In this document: positions 45,763 to 58,000 of the stretch, piece by piece
Numbering within the stretch: position 1 is the first letter of the stretch
Layout of the letters: each line of letters starts with the position of its first letter
NCBI RefSeq assembly: GCF_007752135.1
Contig: NZ_CP036298.1
Coordinates: 6,262,859-6,326,858 of the forward strand
Direction of reading: 5' to 3'
Length of the DNA: 64,000 bases
DNA from: Aureliella helgolandensis
GTDB lineage: Bacteria > Planctomycetota > Planctomycetia > Pirellulales > Pirellulaceae
Translations under genes and position numbers: made by a program
Notes under the pieces: generated by a model
What the model was told of the DNA's origin: nothing
Seen by the model: only the letters and a program-made list of their open reading frames with translations
The model's database searches: none

Positions 45763-48700
45763 TCACTTTTTCGTCATTTCATGTACCAAACTGAGCATTG
45801 CTTGTGCATCGATGGGCTTGGAGAGATAGTCGTTGCAGCCCGCTTCCAGACATTTGCTCATATCGCCTTGCATGGCGTCTGCGGTCAACGCAATGATCGG
45901 ACCGGTAAAGCCGAGCGCCCGCATTTGTCGGGCCGTTGAATAACCATCCAGAATCGGCATCTGCATGTCAAGCAGAACCAGGTCGGGGCACGTCGCACTA
46001 TCAAAACAGGCGGTAATATGATCAATAGCATGCTGCCCGTCTTCGCATTCTTCCACCGTAGCGCCGGCTCCGGTGAGAATGCGTTTGCTCAGAAAGCGAA
46101 TGTCGCGTCGATCATCAACAATCAGCACATGACAGGATAATTTCGATGGCGGAGCCAGCTTTAAAAACTCTTCTACATCAGAATTGGATTCATCGTATTC
46201 CACCAGCTCGGAATCGGCGATCTCCCCGGTCGCGATGTCAATCGTGAACGTGCTGCCAACGCCCGCAGTGCTACTGACTGAGATACGTCCGCCCAGTGTT
46301 TCTGCTAGTCGCTGACTGATGGCAAGTCCTAAGCCAGTTCCCCCAAAATTTCGGGTGACACTCGCGTCCCCCTGCGAGAAGGGCTTGAACAAGCGTGGCA
46401 GCTGCTCGTCCGAAATGCCGATACCTGTGTCAACTACATCGAACTGCAGCTGTTGAGTCTGGCGATTGAAGCGAACACGGATCTGGATGCGTCCCTTAGG
46501 CGTGAACTTGATCGCATTGCCAATGAGGTTGATGAGGATCTGCTTGAGTCGCTTGGCATCCGAATGGATCGTTTTGGGTAGTTTTCCATCGTACTCAACA
46601 TCTAACGTCAATCCTCCTTCCTTAGCGCGGACCTCCATGATGCTACGCACATCTTCAACCAAACGATGCGGCTCAAAGCGTTCGCAATCCACATCCAGTT
46701 TATCGGCTTCGATTTTGGAGAGGTCCAAAATATCGTTAATAATCTGGAGCAGGTAGTGGCCGTTACGACGAATGGTTTGCAAGTGCTGGGCAGCTTCCTC
46801 CTGCTCGACCAAACCCTTCAACAGCTCCGCATAGCCTAAGATTGCGGTCATTGGTGTTCGAATTTCATGCGACATGTTCGCTAAGAACGCGCTCTTGGCT
46901 TCATTGGCAGCCTCGGCAACCGCACGTGCTTTCTTCAATTCCACTTGCGACTCATGTCGTTCGTGGGCATCGATGACTGACCCCACGTACCCGAGGAACT
47001 TGCCATCCGCATCAAAGCGAGGGCGTCCAGCATCGATAACCCATCGATAGTGGCCATCCGCGGTACGCAGTCGAAAATCAATTTCGTATGCGTCCCTTCG
47101 ATCGGCCGCTTCCAAGAATGAATTTCGCGCCATTTCCCGATCTTCAGGATGAATCGCATCAGTCCAACCTAAGCCCAACCCTTCGCCCTCTGTTTGGCCA
47201 GTGAAGTCATACCATCTTTGCGAATGAAAATTGCAGTCGTAGTTCTCGTCGGTAACCCAAATCATCGCCGGCGCGGTATTGGCCATATTGCGAAAACGCT
47301 CTTCGCTTTGCGCCACCGCCAACTGCATTTCCCGTAGTCGCGTGATGTCCATCACGATCCCCGAACAGGTCTTGGTCCCATCGTTGAGGATGACTACCGA
47401 CCCCCGTCCCTGGAAATATCTGGTTGAACCGTCTGGTAATTCCACGGTGTAGTCCTCACTGAACGTCCCGCCTCCTTCCAGCAACTCAGTAATCGATTTT
47501 CGAACTCGCTCTCGGTCTTCATCCACCATGCGTGAGGTAAAGTCGTCGTAAGCGATGGGGACTCCAACGTCGAAACCAAACATCCGCGTCAGGCTCTCAT
47601 CCGCCGTAAACGCGCCCGTATGTAAATCAAAACTCCATGACCCGACACGACTGACAGACATGCTCAATTCGAGCAAACGCTTCGCCTGCGTCAATTCGGT
47701 GGCTGCGGCATATCGCTCTGAGATATCGACCCCGGAAGGAATCAGGTATTCGACGTTACCTTCATCATCGAACACCGGCGCGATCATGAAGTCAATCATC
47801 ACTCCTTCGTCGCCGTGGGCGAACAGCGACACGTCGTAGCGCACGACTTCGCCCCGCAACGCTTGCTGCATTGCATCACGCGTCTTTGCAGCGACTGCGG
47901 GATCATAGCTCCACCAAGGTGCTTCCGCAAAATGCTTTCCAATAACGTCCTCGCGCCGAGTATGCGCGATTTCCAGCGAACTATCGTCGACTTCCAAGAG
48001 CATTCCATCGCGATCGATAACGCCGACCAGCCCCAATTGGTTGTTGATCACGCGCCGTAGATGAGCTTCGCGATTTGCCAATTCCTCTTCGGACCGGGCT
48101 CGTTCGATTCGAATGCCGACGCGATCGGCAACTTCCTGCAACAGCTTGCACTCTTCGGCGGTCCATGCGTGAGGCTCAGCAGCCAACGCAGAAACAACGA
48201 ATTTAGTACCACGATCGGTGACATAGGCTGAGTTACAAAAGGCGCCGATATTGAACTGGCGAAAGCTCTCAACGATGCGTTCGTCTCGCCCCAGAACCTG
48301 CGTATCATTTGAAATCACTTGCTTTCCCGCAATCAATGCCTTGCGTTCGGTTTCGTCATGGAAGTTCCGAACTGGGTGTTTTCCAAGCAAGCTTGGTTCA
48401 TCGCGTTGGTGATAGTCGCACAAGATGTTCGCAATTTCCCCTCCCTCGTCGAACTCGACCAACAGGCAGCGCGATAACCCCAGGAAGTTAGCCGTCAGCC
48501 TGGTGGAAACATCCATCAAACTGTCGACCGATGCCAATTGAACAAGTTCAGTTTGCAAATCGGAAATAAACGCAAGATTTAGTTCTTCCGCCTTACGCTC
48601 CGAAATATCTTGCACCAAACCGGTCACTTGCAAAGGAACACGATCCCGATCACGGTGAATGACGCCGCGTTCTTCCACCCAAATCATGCGGCCGTTGTGC

Positions 48701-51700
48701 GGTTGCATCAGTCTGAATTCAACACAATGGCTATCGGTATCGCTGGCGAATTCCTCCTCGATCCGTGCCGCAACCGACTCCCGGTCGTCCGGATGAACAA
48801 GCTGTCTATAACTAGCTAGAGTGCCGTCGAACTCTCCCTGGCGACAACCAAACATGGAATACAGCATCTCGGACCAATCCACACTTCCCGAGCTGACATC
48901 CCATTTAAATGTCCCCATCTTGCCAGCGTCGAGTGCCAACATTAGGAACTGCTCTCGCTCGATCACGGCTGCTTTCGCGGCATTGCGTTCGCTAATATCG
49001 ACGGCAGATGGAATCAGGTGGGTAATCGTACCATCGCTCGAGCGAACGGGGCTGATCATGAAGTCAATGGTGATTCGCGCTTCGTCGGCCATGCGAGCCA
49101 TCACATCGTAGCGCACCGTCTCTCCCGCCGCGGCTCTTCGCACCGCATCCTGCAATCGACTGATGGATACCTGGTCAAAGTTCCACCAATACGAGTCCCA
49201 AAACTTTTTCCCAATGACTTCGCTGCGATCGAGTTTGGCGGAGTTCATTGCAGCGGCATTAGCTTCCAAGAGCGTACCATCGACGTCCAAAACTCCGATC
49301 ATGAAGAGCGTGTTGTCTATTACGCTACGCAAATGCGACTCGCGGTCGACGAGCTCCAATTCCCATTGCTTGCGTTCAGTGATATCTGTAGCCACGGCCG
49401 TAATGCTGAGCGGATAATGGGACTCATCCCGCCGAATGACTCCCCGTCCGGAAGTCCAGACGATACGATGGTCATCTCCGCGAATGATTCTGAAATCCAT
49501 TTCATAGGAGAGACAGCTTCCGGTGAAGACCGCCTCAAGTCGCTCTGTAACGCGAGCACGATCATCGGGATGAATCAGTCTGAGAAAACCATCCCGCGTA
49601 TTAGGGAACTGCTCTTCGGTATAGCCGAAAATCTTATACAGCTGGTCTGACCAAGTCACTCGATCGGTACTAACATTCCAGTGCCAAGTCCCGAGGCGGC
49701 CCGTATCCAGTGCCATCTCCAATCGCTGCTCGCGATCTAGCAGGCGTTGCTCCGACTCCTTGCGGGCGATGCATTGTGCCATTGCGTCGGCCATTGGAAG
49801 CAGTTGCTCAAACACCTCCGGTTCGATGCGATGTTTAGCGATCAAGGCGACAACACCGACGACGCGGTGCTCGACAATCAGCGGATAGCCGGCGAACGCC
49901 ACGATCTCATTTTGCAAAGCCCACTGGGAATCGCCGATCTTCGGTTCATGGGGCGCATCGTTAGACAGCAGAGCTTGCCGTGTGGCGGCAATTTCACCGA
50001 TTTTAAATTTACCCACAGAAACGCGACGGTCCGCTCCGCCGTGTTGTAGCGCCATGCCTGCAGTAGCGGTTGCCTCTAAGACTTGCTCCGCTCCATTCAA
50101 CAGCCAAACGCGAGCGGAGACCGCATCCAGTCCGTCGACAATCTTCTGGCAGCAGATATCAAGAATCTCATTCAACGGTGCTTCCCCCGCCAGTGATAAC
50201 GCTATGGAAGCATGCAGGGCCGCCAATTCTGCGCGCTGCAGCAGGTTGGCTTCGGCCTGTTTCCGCTCGGTGATATCGCGTAGATAGCCGGTGAAGAACG
50301 GCAAATGATCACGACCGCGTGAGACACTGATGGCCAACTCAATAGGAAACAAACTGCCATCGGCGCGCTGGGCCGTCAGTTCAACGCGCTGCCCAATAAT
50401 ACTTGAGCTACCTTCCCTCAGAAACCGAATCAATCCTTGCCGGTGTGAGTCGCGATAGTCCTCAGGAACGATCGTATCGGCTAACGATTTCCCGACAACG
50501 TCTGCAGCAGCATAACCGAAGGTCCGCTCCGCGGCAGGATTGAAGTCTACAATCTGTCCATCGGTGTCCATCGTAATAATGCTATCGAGCGCAGATTCTA
50601 GAATTGCTGTCTTGCGAGCTTCTTCATTTTGCAGAGTTGCGTGCAAGCGGCGCTGACGGATAAACTGCCCAATTTCACTACCAACAGACGCCAGCAATTG
50701 AATCAACTCAGGCTCGTGCACAAGCCGGCGAGTGGTGAAGATCTCGATCACACCTTTGAACTTATTTCCAACTACGATTGGTGTTCCAACACCACTAAAC
50801 AAGTCGCTTTCGCTTGCCGCGGCAGAGCGGAGAAAAACGCCAGTCTCCTGCACATCACCAAACCAGACCGGCTTTCTACGCTTCCACACCCGTCCGGGTA
50901 AACCTTCACCGATCGCCAGACGGGTCTCACGACTGAGGTCAATGAACGGCCGACGCAAGTCATCAATTGCATCCGTCTCGACACAGTTCAAGAATTCCCC
51001 ACGACTGTCGATCCTCCAGAGGAGGCAAACTTCCGCGGACAGCGATACACGCAGTGCGTTGAGGACACGCGGAATGACCGTTTCGAATGAATCGGCATCC
51101 GCCAAAAGTTGAGTTACCGCATGCGCCGCCGCCAGTCGCATGCGCAGCTTTTTTTGTTCGGTGATATCGTAGAACGTGACGACTAACCCGTCACGTTGCT
51201 TCCTTTCATTCACGTACGGCTGAATCCGTCGCATGTACCAAAGCCCATCCTGAGTCTCTACTTCATCTTCGACGACCAAGTCACCGACCAGCGACAGGTC
51301 GTCGGGAAAGGGGGGCATCTCGACCGAGGTGTGTGTGATGTGTCGCAGTGGGCGCCCAATATCAGTTGAAATCAGGTTGTAAAGCGATGTAACACCCGGC
51401 GTAAAGCTGCGAATGTGCATCTCATTGTCGAGAAACAGCGTGGCAATCTTCGTGCTGTCCAACAAATTCCTTTGATCGGACTCCGACTGCGCAATTCTAC
51501 CGAGTACAACTTGAATCTCTTCTTTTGAGGTCTCCAGCTCTTCATTGGCCGATTGGAGTTCCTCGTTCATCGACAAAAGCTCTTCGTTCGAAGATTTCAG
51601 CTCCTCATTGGCTGCTTCCATGTCCTGCAGCGTACGTTCTAGATCGCTCCGCGTGGTCTCAAGTTCGCGCTCCATGTGGGCGATGATCGAGTCAGCATCC

Positions 51701-53640
51701 TGATTGCCCGTCGCGGTCGACTCCGGCAACAAGTCGTCGTCGCGGCGGACGGGTTCACCAGAATCGTGAAAGACGACCATCAGAATTTCATCGTGCTCCC
51801 CCAATTGCGGCATCGGCTGCACGGTCAACATCACTCGCTGGATTGAATCACCATCGTGAAGCGAAAGGTTATCGTGCGTAACCTTCTCACGTTTCTTGAC
51901 CGCTTCAGCGATGGCCGCGCGCAGACCAATCCGCAGGCCAGGCTTGGCCATCTTGACGATACTGTTGTGGAAATCGCCTCCCGAAATCGACAGATATTTC
52001 TCAATACCGTTGGACGCATTCAGGATTTGGCCTGATTGGTCAATGATCACTGCTTTCGGTGCGAACTCATCCAGCAAGATCCGCTGCCGGATACCATTGA
52101 GGTCGGTCGCCGCATCGGGTTGGAGCCCGCCCGGCTGAATGACTTTCACTTCACCATGACGTAGCGCCATGATACTGGACGAACTGACAGCAGTTCCCTT
52201 TCGCTGCGAGATGCGAAATTTGGTATCGATGGGACGAAAAAGCTCTCCGTGTGAGGAGATCGTTTCGCTCGGGCCAAGAAACAAGTACCCGGAAGGACGT
52301 AGCGCATAGTGAAAAAGCGGAATCAGTTTTTCTTGCAGATGGGTCCCTAAATAGATCAGCAGATTGCGGCAGGCAACTAAGTCTTGCCGCGAAAAAGGCG
52401 GATCACTAATCAAATTATGCTTGGAAAACAGCACGATATCGCGAATCGGTTTTGCGACTTGGTACCGTTTGCCCCGTTTGACAAAAAACTTTTTGAGCCG
52501 TTCGGGACTGACGTGGTCTTCAATGCCCATGGGGTAGAGTCCCGCTCGCGCAATTTGCAGCGCGCGCTCATCAATATCGGTCGCAAAGATTTGCACACTG
52601 GGAGCTTGGTCCAAGCTCTCGGCGTATTCGCGACAAAGAATTGCCAACGAAAAGGCCTCTTCCCCGGTGCTGCATCCGGCCACCCAGATGCGGACGATTT
52701 CGCCAGTTGCCTTGCTTTCAAAAATTTTCGGCAACACGGTGGTCACCAGCGACTCAAACGCCTCGGGGTCCCGAAAAAAGGCCGTCACGCCAATCAGCAG
52801 CTCTCGGAAAAGGGCGTGCGTCTCTTCTTCGCTAGCTTGCAAACGCACCAAATAATCGGCAGCCGTTACAATGCGTGCAATTTGCATCCGCCGCTGGATA
52901 CGGCGTACCAATGAGTTGATTTTGTAGTGCTGAAAATTGTGCCCGGTGATGGACAGCAAGTGTTCGGCAATGCGGGGGATCGCTTCGCCAATCTGCTTCT
53001 GCAGGCGCCGCACATGGGACGCATCACCAAACTCATCAATATGGCAAACATATCGCAACAACTCACTCGCAATTTCGCTTGGCCGACACACATGATCGGC
53101 AACGCCAGTCGTCGCAGCGCTGCGTGGCATGCTATCGTATTTGGCCGACGTGGCATCCTGAGCAAAGGTCAAACCACCTGTATCGCTGATCGCCTTCAGC
53201 CCGATCGCACCATCGCTGCCCGCGCCCGACAACACAATACCGACCGAAAGGTCTCCCTGATCTTCGGCCAGCGAAAGGAAAAAGTGGTCGACCGCCGACA
53301 ACGGACTCTCATCAACGGCCGGCACCACCGGACGGATCGTGCCGTTCTTGATCTCCACAAATTGATCGGGGGGCGCGACGTAGACACACCCCGGCTTCAG
53401 CTTCTTGCGTCCGCTGATCTCGACGACTTTCATCTCCGTCGCCCCGGATAGCAATTCAGCCAACAGCGATTGACTGGACGGGTCATGGTGTTGCACGAAT
53501 ACGACCGCCAGGTGCGATGGCATGCCCAAATGGGCAAGCAGTTCTGTAAAAGCTTCGAATCCGCCAGCCGATGCCCCCACACCTACCGTGATAAGCCGTC
53601 CCGCAGTTTGAGAAGAAAATCTAGGATCGCCCTGCTTCAT
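45763..53640 (-). CDS. Giant CheB-CheR-multi-PAS/GAF hybrid histidine kinase with receiver
   Basis: A 2625-aa soluble protein. Order: CheB methylesterase (about 15-205; triad Ser24, His51, Asp143 intact), CheR methyltransferase (about 215-490, IRIWVAGCSTGEEAFSLAIL-type SAM motif), PAS, a long coiled coil (about 650-720, repeated NEEL units), PAS, then GAF, PAS, GAF, three PAS, GAF and three PAS domains, HisKA (SHEIRTPMTAIL near 2257), HATPase (GTGLGLAI) and a C-terminal receiver (acceptor Asp in LVLLDMQMP). No membrane segment. The ATG at 53640 is chosen near the CheB start; a TTG at 53679 is possible. Several PAS modules are pairwise similar, indicating internal duplication. Partners and signals are unknown. 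Confidence 0.9.
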   Translation of the reverse strand: MKQGDPRFSSQTAGRLITVGVGASAGGFEAFTELLAHLGMPSHLAVVFVQHHDPSSQSLLAELLSGATEMKVVEISGRKKLKPGCVYVAPPDQFVEIKNGTIRPVVPAVDESPLSAVDHFFLSLAEDQGDLSVGIVLSGAGSDGAIGLKAISDTGGLTFAQDATSAKYDSMPRSAATTGVADHVCRPSEIASELLRYVCHIDEFGDASHVRRLQKQIGEAIPRIAEHLLSITGHNFQHYKINSLVRRIQRRMQIARIVTAADYLVRLQASEEETHALFRELLIGVTAFFRDPEAFESLVTTVLPKIFESKATGEIVRIWVAGCSTGEEAFSLAILCREYAESLDQAPSVQIFATDIDERALQIARAGLYPMGIEDHVSPERLKKFFVKRGKRYQVAKPIRDIVLFSKHNLISDPPFSRQDLVACRNLLIYLGTHLQEKLIPLFHYALRPSGYLFLGPSETISSHGELFRPIDTKFRISQRKGTAVSSSSIMALRHGEVKVIQPGGLQPDAATDLNGIRQRILLDEFAPKAVIIDQSGQILNASNGIEKYLSISGGDFHNSIVKMAKPGLRIGLRAAIAEAVKKREKVTHDNLSLHDGDSIQRVMLTVQPMPQLGEHDEILMVVFHDSGEPVRRDDDLLPESTATGNQDADSIIAHMERELETTRSDLERTLQDMEAANEELKSSNEELLSMNEELQSANEELETSKEEIQVVLGRIAQSESDQRNLLDSTKIATLFLDNEMHIRSFTPGVTSLYNLISTDIGRPLRHITHTSVEMPPFPDDLSLVGDLVVEDEVETQDGLWYMRRIQPYVNERKQRDGLVVTFYDITEQKKLRMRLAAAHAVTQLLADADSFETVIPRVLNALRVSLSAEVCLLWRIDSRGEFLNCVETDAIDDLRRPFIDLSRETRLAIGEGLPGRVWKRRKPVWFGDVQETGVFLRSAAASESDLFSGVGTPIVVGNKFKGVIEIFTTRRLVHEPELIQLLASVGSEIGQFIRQRRLHATLQNEEARKTAILESALDSIITMDTDGQIVDFNPAAERTFGYAAADVVGKSLADTIVPEDYRDSHRQGLIRFLREGSSSIIGQRVELTAQRADGSLFPIELAISVSRGRDHLPFFTGYLRDITERKQAEANLLQRAELAALHASIALSLAGEAPLNEILDICCQKIVDGLDAVSARVWLLNGAEQVLEATATAGMALQHGGADRRVSVGKFKIGEIAATRQALLSNDAPHEPKIGDSQWALQNEIVAFAGYPLIVEHRVVGVVALIAKHRIEPEVFEQLLPMADAMAQCIARKESEQRLLDREQRLEMALDTGRLGTWHWNVSTDRVTWSDQLYKIFGYTEEQFPNTRDGFLRLIHPDDRARVTERLEAVFTGSCLSYEMDFRIIRGDDHRIVWTSGRGVIRRDESHYPLSITAVATDITERKQWELELVDRESHLRSVIDNTLFMIGVLDVDGTLLEANAAAMNSAKLDRSEVIGKKFWDSYWWNFDQVSISRLQDAVRRAAAGETVRYDVMARMADEARITIDFMISPVRSSDGTITHLIPSAVDISERNAAKAAVIEREQFLMLALDAGKMGTFKWDVSSGSVDWSEMLYSMFGCRQGEFDGTLASYRQLVHPDDRESVAARIEEEFASDTDSHCVEFRLMQPHNGRMIWVEERGVIHRDRDRVPLQVTGLVQDISERKAEELNLAFISDLQTELVQLASVDSLMDVSTRLTANFLGLSRCLLVEFDEGGEIANILCDYHQRDEPSLLGKHPVRNFHDETERKALIAGKQVISNDTQVLGRDERIVESFRQFNIGAFCNSAYVTDRGTKFVVSALAAEPHAWTAEECKLLQEVADRVGIRIERARSEEELANREAHLRRVINNQLGLVGVIDRDGMLLEVDDSSLEIAHTRREDVIGKHFAEAPWWSYDPAVAAKTRDAMQQALRGEVVRYDVSLFAHGDEGVMIDFMIAPVFDDEGNVEYLIPSGVDISERYAAATELTQAKRLLELSMSVSRVGSWSFDLHTGAFTADESLTRMFGFDVGVPIAYDDFTSRMVDEDRERVRKSITELLEGGGTFSEDYTVELPDGSTRYFQGRGSVVILNDGTKTCSGIVMDITRLREMQLAVAQSEERFRNMANTAPAMIWVTDENYDCNFHSQRWYDFTGQTEGEGLGLGWTDAIHPEDREMARNSFLEAADRRDAYEIDFRLRTADGHYRWVIDAGRPRFDADGKFLGYVGSVIDAHERHESQVELKKARAVAEAANEAKSAFLANMSHEIRTPMTAILGYAELLKGLVEQEEAAQHLQTIRRNGHYLLQIINDILDLSKIEADKLDVDCERFEPHRLVEDVRSIMEVRAKEGGLTLDVEYDGKLPKTIHSDAKRLKQILINLIGNAIKFTPKGRIQIRVRFNRQTQQLQFDVVDTGIGISDEQLPRLFKPFSQGDASVTRNFGGTGLGLAISQRLAETLGGRISVSSTAGVGSTFTIDIATGEIADSELVEYDESNSDVEEFLKLAPPSKLSCHVLIVDDRRDIRFLSKRILTGAGATVEECEDGQHAIDHITACFDSATCPDLVLLDMQMPILDGYSTARQMRALGFTGPIIALTADAMQGDMSKCLEAGCNDYLSKPIDAQAMLSLVHEMTKK

Positions 53641-55073
53641 GGGTCGCTCAGTTAGGGTGTTTCGGTTGGTAAGGAACAATCAGTCCTAAGGTACCGTCCT
53701 CGATTTCCCCGGAAATCTTGTACGAACGGGATTCTGTCGAACTCTGTTGCAGAATATGGCTAGAACTGATTGAGCGATCCCACGTGAGGATCTAGCTTTG
53801 CTGCATCGCCTCGCTGGGGCGTCCGCAATTCTATCGTCTGACCACACCCTCGAATATCCTGCAGTTGTTGGACCGCGACCAAGCCAAACGGTCATTTCAC
53901 TCTAACCATTGTTTCGCACGCGCCGGTTCGGTGAAAGTCCGCAGTAGGCGAGAGCGGCAATTTACCCGGAAGTTACCGTCGTTACGGCGGCGGAACATTC
54001 GCCTTATACGAATCGCTCTGCCAGCCCCCGCGGGGACATTCCTACACCCCAGGAGTTTCGCAGAATCGACCAACTTTAGACCTCTCTGCCTACCATTTCT
54101 GCGGTTGCCAGTGATACGCGGCAACGCGGACCGCTACGGCACTACCGGTTGGTTGCCAAGCTTCCCTAGCACCGACTGGAAGAATTGGTGCGTTCGCTGC
54201 GTGTGCCCCATCGTTAACCGAGTATGGACTCCAGCTCGATGCACGAGGGACGCGACTGCGTTTCCTGCCATCATTTTTCTCGCTGGCGGATTCGTGTTAA
54301 CAGGTCGCGGACTGACCACCCTGGTCGCTGGCCCACCAATCGCAAGCTCAATTTGAGGAGTGGGGCGCGATCCGTGATTCACACGACTGGCTGCGTCCAC
54401 ATCGTCACTCGCTGAGGAAATTCTTGCAAACGTCGTACACCAGTAACTCAAGGCCCCAGATACGGCGGATCACGTAAGCCTAGCCAGGCCCAACCTTACT
54501 AATATCGCCCAAGCCAACATCGCCCAAGCGTGACCGGCCAAGCGTGACCGGCCAGAAAAAGCAATTGCTGCCCACTCTGGCGATAAAAACTTGCGCAGAG
54601 CGTTCGCCCCTTGCAATGAGCCGTCCCTAGCGATCCACTCCGCGGGGGCGGCCACGGTTACCCTAGACTCCACCTGCCGCCCTCCAGCCTTGCAGCTCCC
54701 ATCCCTGCCGAACTGAGAAGCCGATTGCTCTGGTTCAGCAGCCTACTGCAGGCATCCGTCGGGTGTTGGGCATTGCTTCCAAACTTATAGTGCTCCCAAA
54801 CTAATAGATTTGGCCTGAGAATGAGGAGCCCACTGCCGACTCTGAGAAATTTCGTCGTTGCCAGCCCCCAATGCCTTGCACTCGCAGCCAACACCGCATT
54901 TCCCTCTCAGAGTTTGGTATAAGGTTTGCATAGCCCAATGATTTGAGTCAGAACTTCAGGATAGGCATTGGATCCCAAGCCGCCTTGGCGGCGAACGCCT
55001 CCACCAACCTTTCAAGGTGATACTGGCGGACGAAATCTGACGAACCCTACTAACAGAAGCTATCCCGTACAGC
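53641..55073. other. Divergent spacer between the two CheB-CheR kinases
   Basis: No gene is supported in 1.4 kb; the longest frames (for example 53865-54356, plus) have random composition. It must hold the promoters of both kinase genes, but I see no clear -35/-10 or -24/-12 pair. Confidence 0.5.
54527..54554. repeat. Two tandem copies of a 14-bp unit
   Basis: AGCGTGACCGGCCA occurs twice without a gap, preceded by two ATCGCCCAAGC copies 15 bp apart. Confidence 0.7.
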
Positions 55074-58000
55074 ATGGATTTGCCACACGACAATTCGACC
55101 AATACGGCAGCAGGCTGCCGGGAGCTGCATGTTGTTGGAGTCGGTGCATCGGCAGGCGGGTTGGAGGCTCTCGAAGCATTCTTTCGCGCCATACCAGCTG
55201 ATAGCGGGATGGCGTTTGTCGTGGTCCAGCACTTGTCTCCAGATTTTAAAAGCCACATGGAGGAATTGCTAGCCCGGCAGACCAACATCCCAGTCTACCG
55301 AGTCGACCATGGCGTGAAGGTCGAACGAAATTGTATTTACCTCATTCCAGCCAAGATGGAGATGGTCATTGACGACGGCAAGTTGTTGTTGACCGAAAGG
55401 AGTTCGGACCGCTCGCTGGTCCACCCCATCGACACCTTCTTCCAGTCGTTGGCGACCGACATCGGGCGTCACGCGATTGGCGTCATTTTGTCGGGCACCG
55501 GCAGCGATGGGTCTCGTGGAGTGAAGTCGATCCACGCAGCGGGCGGTTTGGTAATCGTCCAAGATGAAGTGTCTGCCAAATTCGACGGAATGCCACTTAG
55601 CGCGCGTGAGACAGGTGCCGTCGACCTCGTTTTGACGCCATCCGCCATTGCCGAAGCGTTGGTCCGCTATACGCAGGAAGGAATTTCACGCGAGAAGCTG
55701 GCCGAGGAAGATCTGGCTTTTGGCAGCATGGAAGAAGAAGCTCAAATCTTACATCTACTGCATCGTAAAAGTTCCCTCGATTTCGCCCAATACAAATCCA
55801 GCACCGTGGGTAGGCGGATTTATCGTCGCTTGCAACTCTCAGGTCTGCAGCACATGGCCGAGTACGTGGAACGGTTGATGGTCGATGATCACGAGTTGAA
55901 CGAACTTTACAAGGATTTGTTGATTGGAGTCACCAAGTTCTTTCGTGACAGCGAGGCTTTCGAAGCGCTACGTGCACACGCGCTGACCAAGTGGTTATCT
56001 CGGCCCGCCCCCAGGGACATGTTGCGAATCTGGGTAGCCGCATGTGCCAGTGGCGAAGAGGCCTATTCAATCGCGATTCTACTCGACGAGGAAATGCGCA
56101 GGCAAAAAATCCACCTGGACTTCAAAATCTTCGCCACGGACGCTCACAGTGGTTCTCTAAATCTTGCTGGCAAGGGCATCTACTCCGTGGATGCGGTGGC
56201 CGAGTTGTCTCCCGAGCGAATTGAACGCTACTTTTCTCAAACGTCCAATGGTTATCAGATCAGCCGTGACATTCGCAACAGGGTGGTATTTGCTACGCAC
56301 AATATTCTCAACGACGCGCCCTTCACGCAGATGGATTTGGTCACCTGTCGCAACATGCTGATCTATCTCCAGCCGGCGGCACAGAAAAAAGCGTTGTCCA
56401 TGTTCCACTTCGCGCTTAAGGCCGACGGATTTTTGTTTCTGGGCCCTAGTGAAACCTGCGGAGAATTAGCGGGTGAATTTCAATCGATCGACCAACGGTG
56501 GCGGATCTTTACCAAGCGACGCGACGTTCGATTGCCGGTCACTACTGGAGTGCTCGTCAAGCGTCGTAGTGAAAAGCTGCCTTATGCCTCGCTCACTCCG
56601 CCAACACCCAAGAGCAATCGCGTTGACGCGGAGTTGTTGAGCGTCTACGAAGAACTGCATGCCTTGAAAATGGGCTGCAGCATCTTAGTCGGCGAAAATG
56701 GCGAGATGCTGCATCTCTTCGGAGATGCCGAGCGATTCCTGCGACCACGCCGAGGTAGACCCTCCAATCTGCTGCTTGAGATGATCCACGAATCCCTCAA
56801 ATCATCCATAGCCTCAGCTTGGCATCAAGCCGTCACGAAGCGAAAGACGGTTCGATACGCATCGACGGCCTTCACCGGTGCGGCTTCCCCCGAGTCGATT
56901 CGCATCACCATGCAACCACTCAATGACAATCTGAGTCGACCTTGCAATGTCTTGGTCGAGTTCGAACCGGCCTTAGAAACGGCACCACCGGAGGCCCCCA
57001 TCCCAGACCAGTCGCAGCAGGAACATGATCAATCGCGAATGGAATCGCTGGAGTCGCAATTGCAATCTTCGCAAGAGAACTTGCAGGCCACAATCGAGGA
57101 GATGGAAACCTCCAACGAAGAGTTGCAAGCTTCCAATGAAGAGTTGATCGCATCCAACGAGGAGCTGCAGAGCACCAACGAAGAGCTGCACAGCGTCAAC
57201 GAGGAGCTTTACACCGTTAACGCTGAACATCAACGACGCGTCGAAGAGTTGGCTCTGGCCAATGACGACATGGACAACCTGCTGGCAACCACGCGCGTCG
57301 GAGTTATCTTCCTCGATGACGGACTTTACATTCGAAGATTTACGCCAGAGATCGCCCGTGTGTTCCGTTTGGAACAGCACGATACTGGTCGGTCCATGGA
57401 GCAATTTGCTCATGTTTTGAACCATCCCAGCTTGCTGGAGGATTTGCAGGCCGTCCTCCAGCAACAGGAAGAACGTGAGCTTACCGTCCGCGATCGAAAC
57501 GGCACCCCCTACCTACTTCGAATATTGCCTTATCAGAGTGGCGACGCTACTCGCGGCGTGGTGTTGACCTTGATTGACATCTCGTCACTAACCGCCGCTC
57601 AATCGGAGAGCAATCTGCGGCAGCTCGCGATCGAATCGGCCGTCAACGGCATCATCATCTCGGACCCGTTGCAATCTGGAAATCCAATCACCTATGCCAA
57701 CCAGGGATTCCTCGCCCTGACCGGTTATGAGCGTGATGAAGTCTTGGGACGCAATTGCAAATTTCTGCAAGGTGCGAAAACCGATCCAGAAACGATTCAG
57801 ACCATTCGCGCTGCTCTCGATCGTGGTGAACCTGTCCGCGTTACGCTGCTCAATTATCGCAAGGATGGCAGCGAATTTTGGAACGACCTCCAAATCACTC
57901 CCGTGTTTGACTTGGATGGAGAAGTTCGCCATTTCGTCGGTGTGCAACACGACATCACCAACCAAATGACGGCCCAGAAGGCGCTGCAAGAGGCCAACGC

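Noticed and set aside
53865-54356. 163-codon plus-strand frame in the kinase spacer
   Set aside because: Arg/Pro/Cys-rich random-looking translation without domain or ribosome site.
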